A stretch of 64,000 nt of DNA, from contig LS999829.1 of the NCBI GenBank assembly GCA_900537185.1, positions 310,275 to 374,274 on the forward strand, read 5' to 3'. The notes under the pieces are model-generated. The model made no database searches and had not been told where the DNA came from. It saw nothing but the letters and a program-made list of their open reading frames with translations. Below are positions 17,510 to 26,522 of the stretch, one piece after another; the first letter of the stretch is position 1, and each line of letters opens with the position of its first letter. Source of the stretch: Cytophagales bacterium Alg240-R148 (GTDB lineage: Bacteria; Bacteroidota; Bacteroidia; Cytophagales; Cyclobacteriaceae). The position numbers and the translations under genes were made by a program.

Positions 17510-18673
17510 ATGAGTGAAAACCGACTTAGCTTTAGTGAATTGGAAACAATTTTGATTGCTTTTTCGACTTTGATATCGGAAACAACAACCGAGGAAGAAG
17601 TTGCTTGGGCCTTGGCTAAAAATTGTATTTCAAAATTGGGCTTTGAGGATTGTGTGATTTACTATGTCGATAACCAAGTATTGATTCAAAAAGCTGCATA
17701 TGGACCTAAAAACCCTAAAGATTATGAAATATACGACCCGATTGCCATTGCGATTGGGTCGGGTATCAGTGGCCATGCGGCACAATCTGGTATGGTTGAA
17801 ATTGTAGCCGATACCTCCAAAGATGCTCGCTATATTCAGGACGATTCCCCAAGAATGTCGGAGATCGCCGTTCCCATACAAACGGGTAATAAAATTATGG
17901 GCGTAATAGATTGTGAACATTCTAGCAAAGGCTTTTTTACGGAACAACATGGGCAAATCCTTTCTGCTATTGCTGCCATTGCCGCCATAAAAATTGATAG
18001 CATTAGAAAGCGGGAGGAAAATAAAATCAAAGAAAATGAGCTGATAGCTGCTCAAAAGGAAATGCTTGCCTTGCAATCTAGGGCATTGCGAGCCCAAATG
18101 AATCCACATTTTGTGTTCAATTCCCTCAACGCCATTCAACATTTTATTACCACCAACGATAAAATAAACGCACTGAAGTACCTGTCCTTATTCAGTAAAT
18201 TAATCCGCTATTATTTGCTGAATTTAGAAGCGGAGTTTGTGGATTTGAACTCCGAATTGACCATGTTAGAATGGTATTTACAATTGCAAAAACTCCGCTA
18301 CGAAGATCGGTTCAACTACACCTTCGAAAAGAAAATAAACCAAAATAAAAACAACAACCCGTCTATACCAGCTTTGGTTTTACCCATGTTGCTTGAAAAC
18401 GCAGTAGAACAGGCAGTAAGTGACGATTCTAAGATAGAAATACTATCGGTTCGAATTGAAGTGCAAACGGAACAAGTGGCTTTTGAAGTTCAATTCAATA
18501 AAAAGAAGGTACTGTACCAAGAGGTGGACTACAGAGACAAGATACCCGCCTGGGAAAATCAGGTAGAACTATTGAATAAATTAAAACCATATAAAATTGA
18601 AAAGTCGATAGAGATGACCTCATCCAATAATGCCAATGGTGTTCGAATCAACGTAGTACTTCCAATCCAGTAA
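17510..18673 (+). CDS. GAF-domain LytS-type histidine kinase with degenerate ATPase
   Basis: 387 residues, soluble. A GAF domain (about 10-160, 'IGSGISGHAAQSG') leads to a short coiled coil and the His_kinase domain 'LRAQMNPHFVFNSLNAIQHF', with the phospho-acceptor-region His at about 203. The N-box is recognisable but altered ('PMLLENAVEQAV'), and the DNGxG loop and glycine-rich lid of the intact neighbour have no counterpart in its last 100 residues. It may be a pseudokinase that pairs with, or modulates, the kinase encoded 1 nt downstream. First gene of a kinase-kinase-regulator operon. Confidence 0.88.
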   Translation: MSENRLSFSELETILIAFSTLISETTTEEEVAWALAKNCISKLGFEDCVIYYVDNQVLIQKAAYGPKNPKDYEIYDPIAIAIGSGISGHAAQSGMVEIVADTSKDARYIQDDSPRMSEIAVPIQTGNKIMGVIDCEHSSKGFFTEQHGQILSAIAAIAAIKIDSIRKREENKIKENELIAAQKEMLALQSRALRAQMNPHFVFNSLNAIQHFITTNDKINALKYLSLFSKLIRYYLLNLEAEFVDLNSELTMLEWYLQLQKLRYEDRFNYTFEKKINQNKNNNPSIPALVLPMLLENAVEQAVSDDSKIEILSVRIEVQTEQVAFEVQFNKKKVLYQEVDYRDKIPAWENQVELLNKLKPYKIEKSIEMTSSNNANGVRINVVLPIQ

Positions 18674-18674
18674 A

Positions 18675-20636
18675 ATGAAAAGACTTTTAACTAACTTATT
18701 GCTTGTATTGTTTTCTTTCGCTGCATTGGCGCAACAAAATGTAGTAGATAGCCTTGAAAACCAATTAAAGGTGCTACCAGCCGATACCAATCGCGTCCAT
18801 GTAATGATCAGTTTGTTGCGAAAGTTGAGGCGGTCCGATGCCAACCGCTCTTTTGAGATGGGTGAAAATGCCATTGCTTTGAGCCAGGAGCTAGGATATA
18901 AGCGTGGAGAAGTAGTGGCGTTGTACAATATAGGGGTAAGCATGGGCATGAAGGGCGATTACCCCATGGCCTTGCAATATTTTAGAAACACACTGCAGGA
19001 GGCCACTGCCCATGAAGTTACGGATTACGTGTCTTCAGCACATTCAGGAATGGGCATTGTATACAAGCGCATGGGAGACTACTCGGCCGCATTGGAGCAC
19101 TATCTCATCAACTTGCAACTTTCAGACTCTCTCAACGATGTAGATGGAACGGCCAATGTATATTCGAACTTAGGGGTTTTGTACGACCTCATGAAAGAAT
19201 ATGACAAGGCAAAAGCATCGTACCAAGAAGCGTATTTGATTTACGATGAACTAAAAGACAAAGAGGGTCTACTCAACATCAATTCTAATTTGGGTGTGCT
19301 TTATTACAACCAAAAAGACTACCAAACAGCTGCAAAAAAATTCGAAGAAGTACTGTCTTTGTCGGACAATGCCGATAAAGACGACCAATGCCTGCGGCAT
19401 ATGAACTTGGGTTTGGCGCTGCTGAATCTGGGCAACTATTTGGAGGCAGAAACCCACCTGCTTATCGCCTACCAACTGGCCGAAGAGATGGACTACAAAC
19501 AGGAAAAGATCAATGCCTATAGAAACATGGCCGACTTGCGCTTGAAGCAAGGTAGGATAGAAGATGCATTAGTTTTTCTAGAAAAAAACTTGGAAGAAGT
19601 GAAAGGGGTTAGCAGCTACGATCTAAAAAAGCAGTCGCACGATATGGCTTCTGAAGTGTTTAGAAAATCCGGTCAATTTGATAAGGCTTTTGAACATACG
19701 CAATTGTATATTTTGTACAAAGACAGTTTGTTCAATCAAAACAAAGTAGCAGAGTTCGAAAGACAACAAGTTTTGTTCGAAACCTATAAAAAAGACCAGG
19801 AATTGGAGGCCCAACAGGCTGCTTTGGAATTGCTTGGTCAAAAAGTAGCACTTGAAAAGAATTTCCGCATTGCCTTGGCAGTGATTATTGGAATGCTTTT
19901 GCTGCTGCTTTTGCTCTTTTTATTGCGGTACAAAGGCAAAAAGAAAGTGGCCACTCTTTTAGAAGAAAAAAACACTTTGATCACCCAACAAAAAGAAGCA
20001 ATTCAATTTATGAACGAAGAATTAGAAAAAAGAATGTTGCGGGCGCAGATGAACCCGCATTTTATTTTTAATTCCCTCAGTTCGATCCAACATTTTATTA
20101 CCAGCGATGATAAAAAATCAGCCTTAAAATATTTAAGTAAATTCTCTAGTTTGCTTCGGCAAGTATTGGAGAGTTCCATACACTACAATGTGCTGTTGTC
20201 AGAGGAGATTAAACTTTTAACCATTTACCTGGAGTTAGAAGCTTTGCGGTTTGATAATGATTTTGAGTACAATATTGCAGTAGACCCACAATTAGAGCAA
20301 GATGTTTGCGAAGTACCGATTTTATTGGTCCAACCCTATGTTGAAAATGCGATCATTCATGGGTTAATGCCTAAAACAGATAATAGAGTTTTAAAAGTAT
20401 GCTTTGAGGGGCATGAAGAATACATTCTTTGCACGATTGAAGACAACGGAATGGGGAGAAAGGCAGCAAGTAAAAGCAGCAAAAATCGTCCATCTAGAGG
20501 AATGTCAGTTACAAAACAGCGATTGGAAGTACTCAGCAGTGGCCAGGATGCATCGCTGGTACAAATATATGATTTAAAAGACGAACACGGCGCACCAAAA
20601 GGTACCAAAGTAGTTGTCAAAATACCTAAAAACTAA
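18675..20636 (+). CDS. TPR sensor histidine kinase (LytS family)
   Basis: 653 residues. Signal peptide (to about 22), six or more TPRs (about 55-340, e.g. 'YNIGVSMGMKGDYPMALQYF'), a transmembrane helix at about 397-417 ('FRIALAVIIGMLLLLLLLFLL'-like), a coiled coil, then the His_kinase domain 'LRAQMNPHFIFNSLSSIQHF' and an intact HATPase ('PYVENAIIHG', 'IEDNGMGRKAA', 'SRGMSVTKQRL'). The periplasmic TPRs are the likely sensor. It lies between the degenerate kinase and a LytTR response regulator, 4 nt upstream of the latter. Confidence 0.95.
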   Translation: MKRLLTNLLLVLFSFAALAQQNVVDSLENQLKVLPADTNRVHVMISLLRKLRRSDANRSFEMGENAIALSQELGYKRGEVVALYNIGVSMGMKGDYPMALQYFRNTLQEATAHEVTDYVSSAHSGMGIVYKRMGDYSAALEHYLINLQLSDSLNDVDGTANVYSNLGVLYDLMKEYDKAKASYQEAYLIYDELKDKEGLLNINSNLGVLYYNQKDYQTAAKKFEEVLSLSDNADKDDQCLRHMNLGLALLNLGNYLEAETHLLIAYQLAEEMDYKQEKINAYRNMADLRLKQGRIEDALVFLEKNLEEVKGVSSYDLKKQSHDMASEVFRKSGQFDKAFEHTQLYILYKDSLFNQNKVAEFERQQVLFETYKKDQELEAQQAALELLGQKVALEKNFRIALAVIIGMLLLLLLLFLLRYKGKKKVATLLEEKNTLITQQKEAIQFMNEELEKRMLRAQMNPHFIFNSLSSIQHFITSDDKKSALKYLSKFSSLLRQVLESSIHYNVLLSEEIKLLTIYLELEALRFDNDFEYNIAVDPQLEQDVCEVPILLVQPYVENAIIHGLMPKTDNRVLKVCFEGHEEYILCTIEDNGMGRKAASKSSKNRPSRGMSVTKQRLEVLSSGQDASLVQIYDLKDEHGAPKGTKVVVKIPKN

Positions 20637-20640
20637 TTTT

Positions 20641-21390
20641 ATGTTACGGTCTGTCATAGTTGAAGATGAAAAACACAGCAGGGAAACCCTTAAAAATTTA
20701 CTAGAAGAATTTTGTGAAGGGGTTGAGATTATTGGAGAAGCCGCTTCTGTAGACGAGGCGATACATGTTATCAAAAAGGAGCAACCGGCGTTGGTTTTTT
20801 TAGATATTGAACTGCAAACGGGAACGGGGTTTGATGTTATTAATGCCGTGTCGGATATGAGTTTCGACGTAATTTTCACCACTGCGTTTGAACAATATGC
20901 CATTAAAGCAATCAAGTTTAGTTCCATTGATTATCTGTTGAAACCCATCGACATAGAAGATCTACAGTTGGCTGTAGAAAAAGCAAAAGAGAGAAAGGAC
21001 CAAAAAGAATACCAGCAACAACTAAAGGTATTGATACAAAATTACCACCAACCAGACAACGCCCACAGGAACATCTGCCTTTCTACTTCTGATGGAATTG
21101 AGTTTATAAAAGTAGACCGCATCCTTTATTGCGAGGCCAATGGTTCGTACACCAATTTTTATCTGACAGATGGCCAGAAGCTAGTGGTGAGCAAACACTT
21201 GAAAGAATACGAAAACTTATTGTCCGATCAACAATTTATGCGGGTGCACAATAGTTTTTTAATCAATTTGTTTGAAGTGCAGAAATATGTAAAAAGCGAT
21301 GGAGGCTATATTTTGATGAACAACAATGCAACCATAAGCATTGCCCAAAAGAAAAAAGACGAATTTGTAGAGCGCATGGCATTGTTATAA
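20641..21390 (+). CDS. LytTR family response regulator
   Basis: 249 residues from the ATG at 20641; a Met 27 nt upstream overlaps the kinase gene and is less likely. Receiver domain (about 1-120) with acidic 'EDE', phospho-acceptor Asp in 'ALVFLDIEL', Thr in 'IFTTAFEQYAIKAI' and Lys in 'LLKPI'. A LytTR DNA-binding domain follows (about 140-245, 'ILYCEANGSYTNFYL', 'FMRVHNSFLINL'). It is the output of the operon. LytTR proteins bind tandem direct repeats; targets cannot be told from here. Confidence 0.95.
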   Translation: MLRSVIVEDEKHSRETLKNLLEEFCEGVEIIGEAASVDEAIHVIKKEQPALVFLDIELQTGTGFDVINAVSDMSFDVIFTTAFEQYAIKAIKFSSIDYLLKPIDIEDLQLAVEKAKERKDQKEYQQQLKVLIQNYHQPDNAHRNICLSTSDGIEFIKVDRILYCEANGSYTNFYLTDGQKLVVSKHLKEYENLLSDQQFMRVHNSFLINLFEVQKYVKSDGGYILMNNNATISIAQKKKDEFVERMALL

Positions 21391-21391
21391 C

Positions 21392-22588
21392 CTACCGCAG
21401 GTTGTGGTCGTAGTTCAGACGGAGCAACAATGAAAGGATGTGCCCATCGAGGTGGTTGCTTCTTTGGTAGTATCCATACCGCAAAGAGATAGATTCTAAA
21501 GGCACTTTACTTTTTAGGTAAGGTGCATATTTAGCACCAAAATTAATTTTAAAACTTCGGAAACTAGAAAGGTCGAAGTCGGATGTTTGGTAGCGGCTAC
21601 TGGGTTGGTGCTGGCCATACTCAGCAAAAAAATCTGCTCCTTTTTGGTTGAATATTCTAAACCCTGGCAAGACCACCCATCGTGGGTTGAGTTTAATGGC
21701 GGTTTCATTTTCGAAAGACAGTCCAGAAATATCGAATGAATCGTGGTACCCGTTAATGGTATTTTTGATTACCACTCTTCCTCCTACAAAATAGTTCCAT
21801 TTGAAGGCCAATGCTCCCTTTAATCGCTCGTCGGGTAACATTTCTACTGCTTTGCTGTCGTCGTTGAATATTATTCTGTGGAAGGGAGTTGCTAGCAATC
21901 CTTTTTGATAGGCTACAATCGAAAAAACGCCCAAAACATGCCGCTTGCCAATCACCTGGGTAAATCCCATGTTCAGGTTAAACGAATGTCTCCTGTATTC
22001 GACGTGCCATTCTTTGTACCGCAACTCTACTGGATAGACCAATCCTACAGGCCGTTTAAAGTCTTTGTCGAGCCTTCCCCAGCGCAAGTCGTCGTTGTAG
22101 TACTGGATTTGCGCACTGAAACTTTGCATGCCATTTTTGGAGGCCTTGCTCATTCCTAATAAATAAGAAAACGAAAGGTAGTCGGATTCCATAGAAAAAC
22201 CGGCCCCTGTGTTCAGTATTAGTTCGGAATTTTTAACGTTCCTAGCATACCCTATGTTGGTATATACTCGATTGTCTCTAGAGGAGGCCGAAGATTGAAC
22301 AAAGTCTATGTTGTCGGTAGAAGCAGACGATATAACATCAACACCTGCCTGAAAAGAATACGTATTTTTGTTTTTTCTTCTAACAACATTTAAGGAAGGA
22401 CCAAAAACCGTAAGAGATTCTGTTCCCCTACCTCCTGTTACAGCCGAATTGTCCCCATCTTGCAGGTAATGGTTGTATAAAAACTCAATTTCTGTTTGGT
22501 CTACTTGAACCGTACTGTCTTGTTTTTGCGCCTTCGAGAAGTAAAATGAAAAGGCGAGACTACCCAGAAGCAAATATTTTTTTTTCAT
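21392..22588 (-). CDS. DUF3570 outer-membrane beta-barrel protein
   Basis: 398 residues with a signal peptide ('YLLLGSLAFSFYFSKAQ'). Sequence is beta-barrel-like with alternating aromatic strands and an aromatic/Arg C-terminus ('LLLRLNYDHNLR'). N-terminal 'IEFLYNHYLQDGDNSAVTGGRGTE' is characteristic of DUF3570. It is the last gene of a module thioredoxin-ApbE-DUF4266-DUF3570 that recurs in Bacteroidota and Proteobacteria. The DUF4266 partner ends 7 nt upstream. Function unknown. Confidence 0.88.
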   Translation of the reverse strand: MKKKYLLLGSLAFSFYFSKAQKQDSTVQVDQTEIEFLYNHYLQDGDNSAVTGGRGTESLTVFGPSLNVVRRKNKNTYSFQAGVDVISSASTDNIDFVQSSASSRDNRVYTNIGYARNVKNSELILNTGAGFSMESDYLSFSYLLGMSKASKNGMQSFSAQIQYYNDDLRWGRLDKDFKRPVGLVYPVELRYKEWHVEYRRHSFNLNMGFTQVIGKRHVLGVFSIVAYQKGLLATPFHRIIFNDDSKAVEMLPDERLKGALAFKWNYFVGGRVVIKNTINGYHDSFDISGLSFENETAIKLNPRWVVLPGFRIFNQKGADFFAEYGQHQPSSRYQTSDFDLSSFRSFKINFGAKYAPYLKSKVPLESISLRYGYYQRSNHLDGHILSLLLRLNYDHNLR

Positions 22589-22594
22589 GCGCCC

Positions 22595-22819
22595 TTAATT
22601 ACATCCGCAGCCACCACCACCTTTTTGGCCTTTTGCTTCTACTGCGCCTTCTCGAATGGAGTGCTGGTAATACCCAAATTTCACATCGGCTCCAACAGAA
22701 AGTTGCATCTCTGGATCGTTGATGTAAACCCGTTCGTAAGGCTTTAATGTGGTGGCACACGAAGCCATAAAAAACAGAGAAAAAAGAACCAAACCCACTA
22801 CTTTAATCGATGTGCTCAT
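22595..22819 (-). CDS. DUF4266 small lipoprotein
   Basis: 74 residues from the ATG at 22819, which lies 17 nt inside the end of apbE. Lipobox 'FFMASC' (Cys at about 21), then the DUF4266 signature 'LKPYERVYINDPEMQLS' and a Gly/Cys tail 'KGGGGCGCN'. Always found next to ApbE-like and DUF3570 genes in the arrangements I know. The Cys-rich tail could bind metal, be modified or form disulfides; this is not established. Confidence 0.88.
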   Translation of the reverse strand: MSTSIKVVGLVLFSLFFMASCATTLKPYERVYINDPEMQLSVGADVKFGYYQHSIREGAVEAKGQKGGGGCGCN

Positions 22820-23732
22820 AACGAAGTCCATTTGTAAACTCAAAATTGTTCTGATCGTCCAATAGTATCGCATGGGTTTGAGGCAATTGCTCAAGAAGGG
22901 CCATGCCTTTTTTTGCTCCCATGGCATATACTGCTGTAGCCAAAGCATCCGATAATTCTGCGCTTGGAGAAAATACAGAAACACTTTTGATTCCCGTCAA
23001 AGGTAAGCCGTTTTTTGGATTAATATTGTGCGAATACCTTTTTCCTTTGTAAAAAAAGTGTTGCTCGTAGTCTCCTGAAGTGGCCGCCGCACTTCCGGAA
23101 ATTGGAACAAAAAACATATTTTTAGATCGGTCGTCTGGGTGGGCAATCCCTATTTTCCAAGCATTGCCATCTGAGTTGTTTCCAAATGCGCATAAATCGC
23201 CACTGGCATTGATGTAGCCGTTGTTTATTCCTTCGGATTGCCATAGTTTTTTAACTCGATCTGCTGCATAGCCTTTGCCAATACCAGCAAAACTAATCTT
23301 CATCCCAGGTAATGGAAGAAAAACACTTTGCTCTTCCGGATTCAAAACCATGTGTTGGGTGCCTACTTTTTGCATTGCTTTAGACACTTCAGTTGCCTGT
23401 GGCATTTCGAATGCTGTGTTATTAAATTGGTACAACGCTTTGAGAGGGCCTACTGTAATATCAAAAAAGCCATTGGATATTTTATGGAGGCTGCAGCATC
23501 GTTGTAACAATTGAAAAACTTCAGAAGGAAGCACTACCGGTTCTTTGCCTGCGTTTTTATTAATTTTGCTGGTAAGAGAATCTTTTCTGAATTCCGATAA
23601 CAAACTTTCGATGCGCTTAATTTCTTGGACACCCTTTTCCAGTATTCTTTTGGCAGAAACTGTTGGATTCGACACCACTCCCAATTCAAAATTGGAGCCC
23701 ATCAAACGGCAAGCGTGCTCCTGTTTTTTCAA
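22803..23732 (-). CDS. apbE: FAD:protein FMN transferase
   Basis: 309 residues without an obvious signal peptide. Family motifs are present: 'MGSNFELGV' near the start, 'FFDITVGPL', 'ISFAGIGKGYAADR', 'NASGDLCAFG', 'ATSGDYEQ' (metal/FAD site) and 'SHNINPKNGLPL'. These enzymes move FMN from FAD to a Thr/Ser of an acceptor such as the [DSTNH]GAT motif. No classical DGAT-like acceptor was noticed in the DUF4266 or DUF3570 neighbours, so the substrate is open. It overlaps the thioredoxin gene by 4 nt and the DUF4266 gene by 17 nt, so one operon. Confidence 0.93.
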   Translation of the reverse strand: MKKQEHACRLMGSNFELGVVSNPTVSAKRILEKGVQEIKRIESLLSEFRKDSLTSKINKNAGKEPVVLPSEVFQLLQRCCSLHKISNGFFDITVGPLKALYQFNNTAFEMPQATEVSKAMQKVGTQHMVLNPEEQSVFLPLPGMKISFAGIGKGYAADRVKKLWQSEGINNGYINASGDLCAFGNNSDGNAWKIGIAHPDDRSKNMFFVPISGSAAATSGDYEQHFFYKGKRYSHNINPKNGLPLTGIKSVSVFSPSAELSDALATAVYAMGAKKGMALLEQLPQTHAILLDDQNNFEFTNGLRYEHID

Positions 23733-24163
23733 TTGAAATTAGTGAGTTGAGACCGAATTAGAACTTTAAATTCTGCTCCGTTTTGGTTCTTATAGTGTAT
23801 TTCTTGGTGGGTGTTGTTTTGAAGATCCACCAGTACAAGCGTAGGGAAAATACCTTGGAAACCCAATTGGTCTGCAACTTGGGCGTTGTAGGTTTTGGTG
23901 GCCTTGTCCTGCTTTTTTCTTTGAGGAAAATCAATTCGTTCTACCTGGATGTCTTCTTTTTCTAAGAACACTTTAAACAAGGGGTCGGACAATACATTTT
24001 CTTCAAATCGAATACAATTGGCGCACCAATCAGAACCTTCAAAAACTACTAGTTTATAAGATGGGTTTGGATTTTTACTGAAAGACGACAAAAGCAAAAC
24101 CAACAAAGAAGGGACTAGTACAACAAGTGCAAAAGGATAGGATTTATTGGATAATAATGTCAT
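23729..24163 (-). CDS. Membrane-anchored thioredoxin-like protein
   Basis: 144 residues. N-terminal transmembrane or uncleaved signal segment ('FALVVLVPSLLVLLLSSF'), then a thioredoxin fold with CxxC as 'SDWCANCIRFEENV' and the cis-Pro region 'GIFPTLVLVD'. The active site is periplasmic if the anchor is type II. First gene of the ApbE/DUF4266/DUF3570 operon, where it may keep the DUF4266 cysteines or another partner reduced (inference). Confidence 0.9.
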   Translation of the reverse strand: MTLLSNKSYPFALVVLVPSLLVLLLSSFSKNPNPSYKLVVFEGSDWCANCIRFEENVLSDPLFKVFLEKEDIQVERIDFPQRKKQDKATKTYNAQVADQLGFQGIFPTLVLVDLQNNTHQEIHYKNQNGAEFKVLIRSQLTNFN

Positions 24164-24314
24164 GACACAAAATTAAAGCATTTAATTGAGATGTTCAAAA
24201 AGATCAATTTACTTTTCGGTTATAAAAATATTAAATAATCGCGTGTCAAATAATTCTTAATGTATAAATTAATAGAGAATTGTGTTTTCCAATCCCTAAC
24301 TAAACAGACTGTAC

Positions 24315-25376
24315 ATGCTCACTAAAAAACATTATTCCATCAAAGACATGGCCCAATGGACGCGCTGGGAAACTTTTTATTTCCTGTTGCTTTCTACTAT
24401 TGTAACCATATTATACGAGGTAATGGGTTTTTCCTTTTTGAACTTACCCTGGACACCCATTGCATTGATAGGTACTGCTGTTGCTTTTATTGTTGGTTTT
24501 CAAAACAATGCGGCCTATGGAAGAATTTGGGAGGCCCGTAAAATTTGGGGAGGCATTGTAAATGTTTCTCGTACCTGGGGCATGAAAGTGCGGGCCATGG
24601 TGAGCAACCAACACAGTGAAGACAAGTGGGAAGAGGAAAAATTAAGCAATACCATTAAAATCTTGGTGCACCGGCACATTGCTTGGATGACGGCCTTGCG
24701 TTATGCCATGAGACAACCCAAGCCTTGGGAAGTGTTTGAAGAGCATTCGACCAATAAAGAATGGGCTAATATGATTCACATACCGGAAAGGGAACAGGCC
24801 TTGGAAGCGGCATTAGAAGGGTATATCAGCCAAGAGGAAAAGGAATATATTCTTACAAAAGGAAACAAGGCCGCAGCGTTGTTGTATTTACAATCTGCCC
24901 ACTTGAAGGAGTTAAAAGAATCGGGCCATTTGTGGGAGTTTTCGTTTTTAGAATTGGAGAACATTTTACAAGAATTATTCAGTTTGCAGGGCAAATCGGA
25001 AAGAATTAAGAATTTCCCTTATCCGAGACAGTATGCTACACTTTCCCATTACTTCGTTAGAATATTTTTGTTGTTGTTGCCTTTTGGAATAATTCCAGAG
25101 TTTGCAAAAATAGGAACCCAGTTGGAGGGCGCTTTTCCTATGGCATCCCATGTCATAATTTGGTTGGGCATTCCGTTTTGTTCGGCAGTGTCGTGGGTGT
25201 TCCATACCATGCAGCGCATCGGAACGGTGGGTGAAAATCCGTTTGAAGGATCGGCCAATGATGTACCAATTTCTACTATGGCAAGAGGAATCGAAATTGA
25301 CTTAAGGCAATTATTAGATGAAGAGCCTGCAACAATTCCTACAGCCTTTGCGGCCCAACACGATGTACAAATGTAA
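24315..25376 (+). CDS. Bestrophin family ion channel protein
   Basis: 353 residues. N-terminal transmembrane part with 'LNLPWTPIALIGTAVAFIVGFQNNAAYGRIWEARKIWG', the conserved N..aY.RwwEaR-like signature of bacterial bestrophins (formerly UPF0187). C-terminal helices carry 'NPFEGSANDVPISTMARGIEIDLRQLLDE', typical of the family. Forms inner-membrane pentameric anion or cation channels in relatives. 20 nt upstream of corA, probably cotranscribed. Confidence 0.93.
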   Translation: MLTKKHYSIKDMAQWTRWETFYFLLLSTIVTILYEVMGFSFLNLPWTPIALIGTAVAFIVGFQNNAAYGRIWEARKIWGGIVNVSRTWGMKVRAMVSNQHSEDKWEEEKLSNTIKILVHRHIAWMTALRYAMRQPKPWEVFEEHSTNKEWANMIHIPEREQALEAALEGYISQEEKEYILTKGNKAAALLYLQSAHLKELKESGHLWEFSFLELENILQELFSLQGKSERIKNFPYPRQYATLSHYFVRIFLLLLPFGIIPEFAKIGTQLEGAFPMASHVIIWLGIPFCSAVSWVFHTMQRIGTVGENPFEGSANDVPISTMARGIEIDLRQLLDEEPATIPTAFAAQHDVQM

Positions 25377-25396
25377 CGAGCAGAACAATTTAAACC

Positions 25397-26458
25397 ATGA
25401 GCAAGTCCAAATACAACAAACAAGAAATCGGAATGGCACCGGACGAGTTGCTGTTCAGAGGAGAAGTTAAAAACGAAGTAGTACGGCTCGATTTGATGGC
25501 ATACAATGGTGTTGAACTAGAGGAAAAACAGATTAAAAATGTTGAAGAAGTGATGGAATTGATCGGTACCGAATCCGTTGCCTGGTTGAACATCATAGGC
25601 CTTCACAATACGGAGTTAATGGAAGAGGTAGCCAAGGAATATGCCATAGATAAAATGTTATTGGCGGAGGTAATGAATACGGCATCCAGGCCAAAAGTTA
25701 CTGAGTTCGAAGATGGCATGTTTGTCTCCATAAAGATGTTAAGCCAGGAAGGTATCAACGGTAAAATTATTTCAGAAAACATCAGTTTAATTGCCAACAC
25801 AAATTTTTTAATTTCCTTTCAAGAAGTGGAGGGAGACGTTTTTGACCCCATAAGAGAACGCATTCGAAAGGGCAAAAAGAAAATAAGGCAATCTGGGGCA
25901 GATTATTTGGCTTTTTCTTTGTTGGACGCTGTATTGGATAATTACACCTATATTATTAGCAACCTAGGGGAAAAAATTGAGGCTTTAGAAGAAAAATTGC
26001 TCAGTGATCCTGGAAGAAATGTTATTGATGAAGTGAACATGTATAAAAAGGACTTGAATTTTTTGCGCAGAAATATAAAACCTGCCAAGGAGATGGTATC
26101 TGCCTTGTCCAGAATGGAGTCGGAGTTCAAGCTGGAAACAAATGCCATTTATTACAAAATTTTAATGGACAACATCAACCATGCCGACGAATCACTAGAC
26201 AGCTACCGAGAGATTTTATCTGATTTGCTCAATATATGCCATACTACTATCAGCAACAAGCTCAACGAAGTAATGAAGTTTTTGACTGTGTTTTCTGTAA
26301 TTTTTATACCTTTAACCTTTATTGCCGGTTTGTATGGAATGAATTTCGATAACATGCCAGAATTGCACCACCGGAATGGTTATTACGTTACACTCGCTGT
26401 CATGCTGTGCATCGGTGTATTCATGCATTTTTATTTTAAAAGGAAAAAGTGGCTGTAA
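25397..26458 (+). CDS. corA: CorA family magnesium/cobalt transporter
   Basis: 353 residues. Long N-terminal cytoplasmic alpha/beta domain, stalk helix, two transmembrane helices and the signature 'YGMNFDNMPE' between them (about 312-321). The C-terminal 'FKRKKWL' is the usual basic end. Forms a homopentameric Mg2+ channel in the inner membrane. Pairs with the bestrophin gene, suggesting joint ion homeostasis. Converges on the SulP gene. Confidence 0.95.
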   Translation: MSKSKYNKQEIGMAPDELLFRGEVKNEVVRLDLMAYNGVELEEKQIKNVEEVMELIGTESVAWLNIIGLHNTELMEEVAKEYAIDKMLLAEVMNTASRPKVTEFEDGMFVSIKMLSQEGINGKIISENISLIANTNFLISFQEVEGDVFDPIRERIRKGKKKIRQSGADYLAFSLLDAVLDNYTYIISNLGEKIEALEEKLLSDPGRNVIDEVNMYKKDLNFLRRNIKPAKEMVSALSRMESEFKLETNAIYYKILMDNINHADESLDSYREILSDLLNICHTTISNKLNEVMKFLTVFSVIFIPLTFIAGLYGMNFDNMPELHHRNGYYVTLAVMLCIGVFMHFYFKRKKWL

Positions 26459-26522
26459 CCAATTTTTAAATGTATCTGCTTTTTGTATTCCACCCAACCT
26501 AAACGGAAGGAACTTAAGGCTC

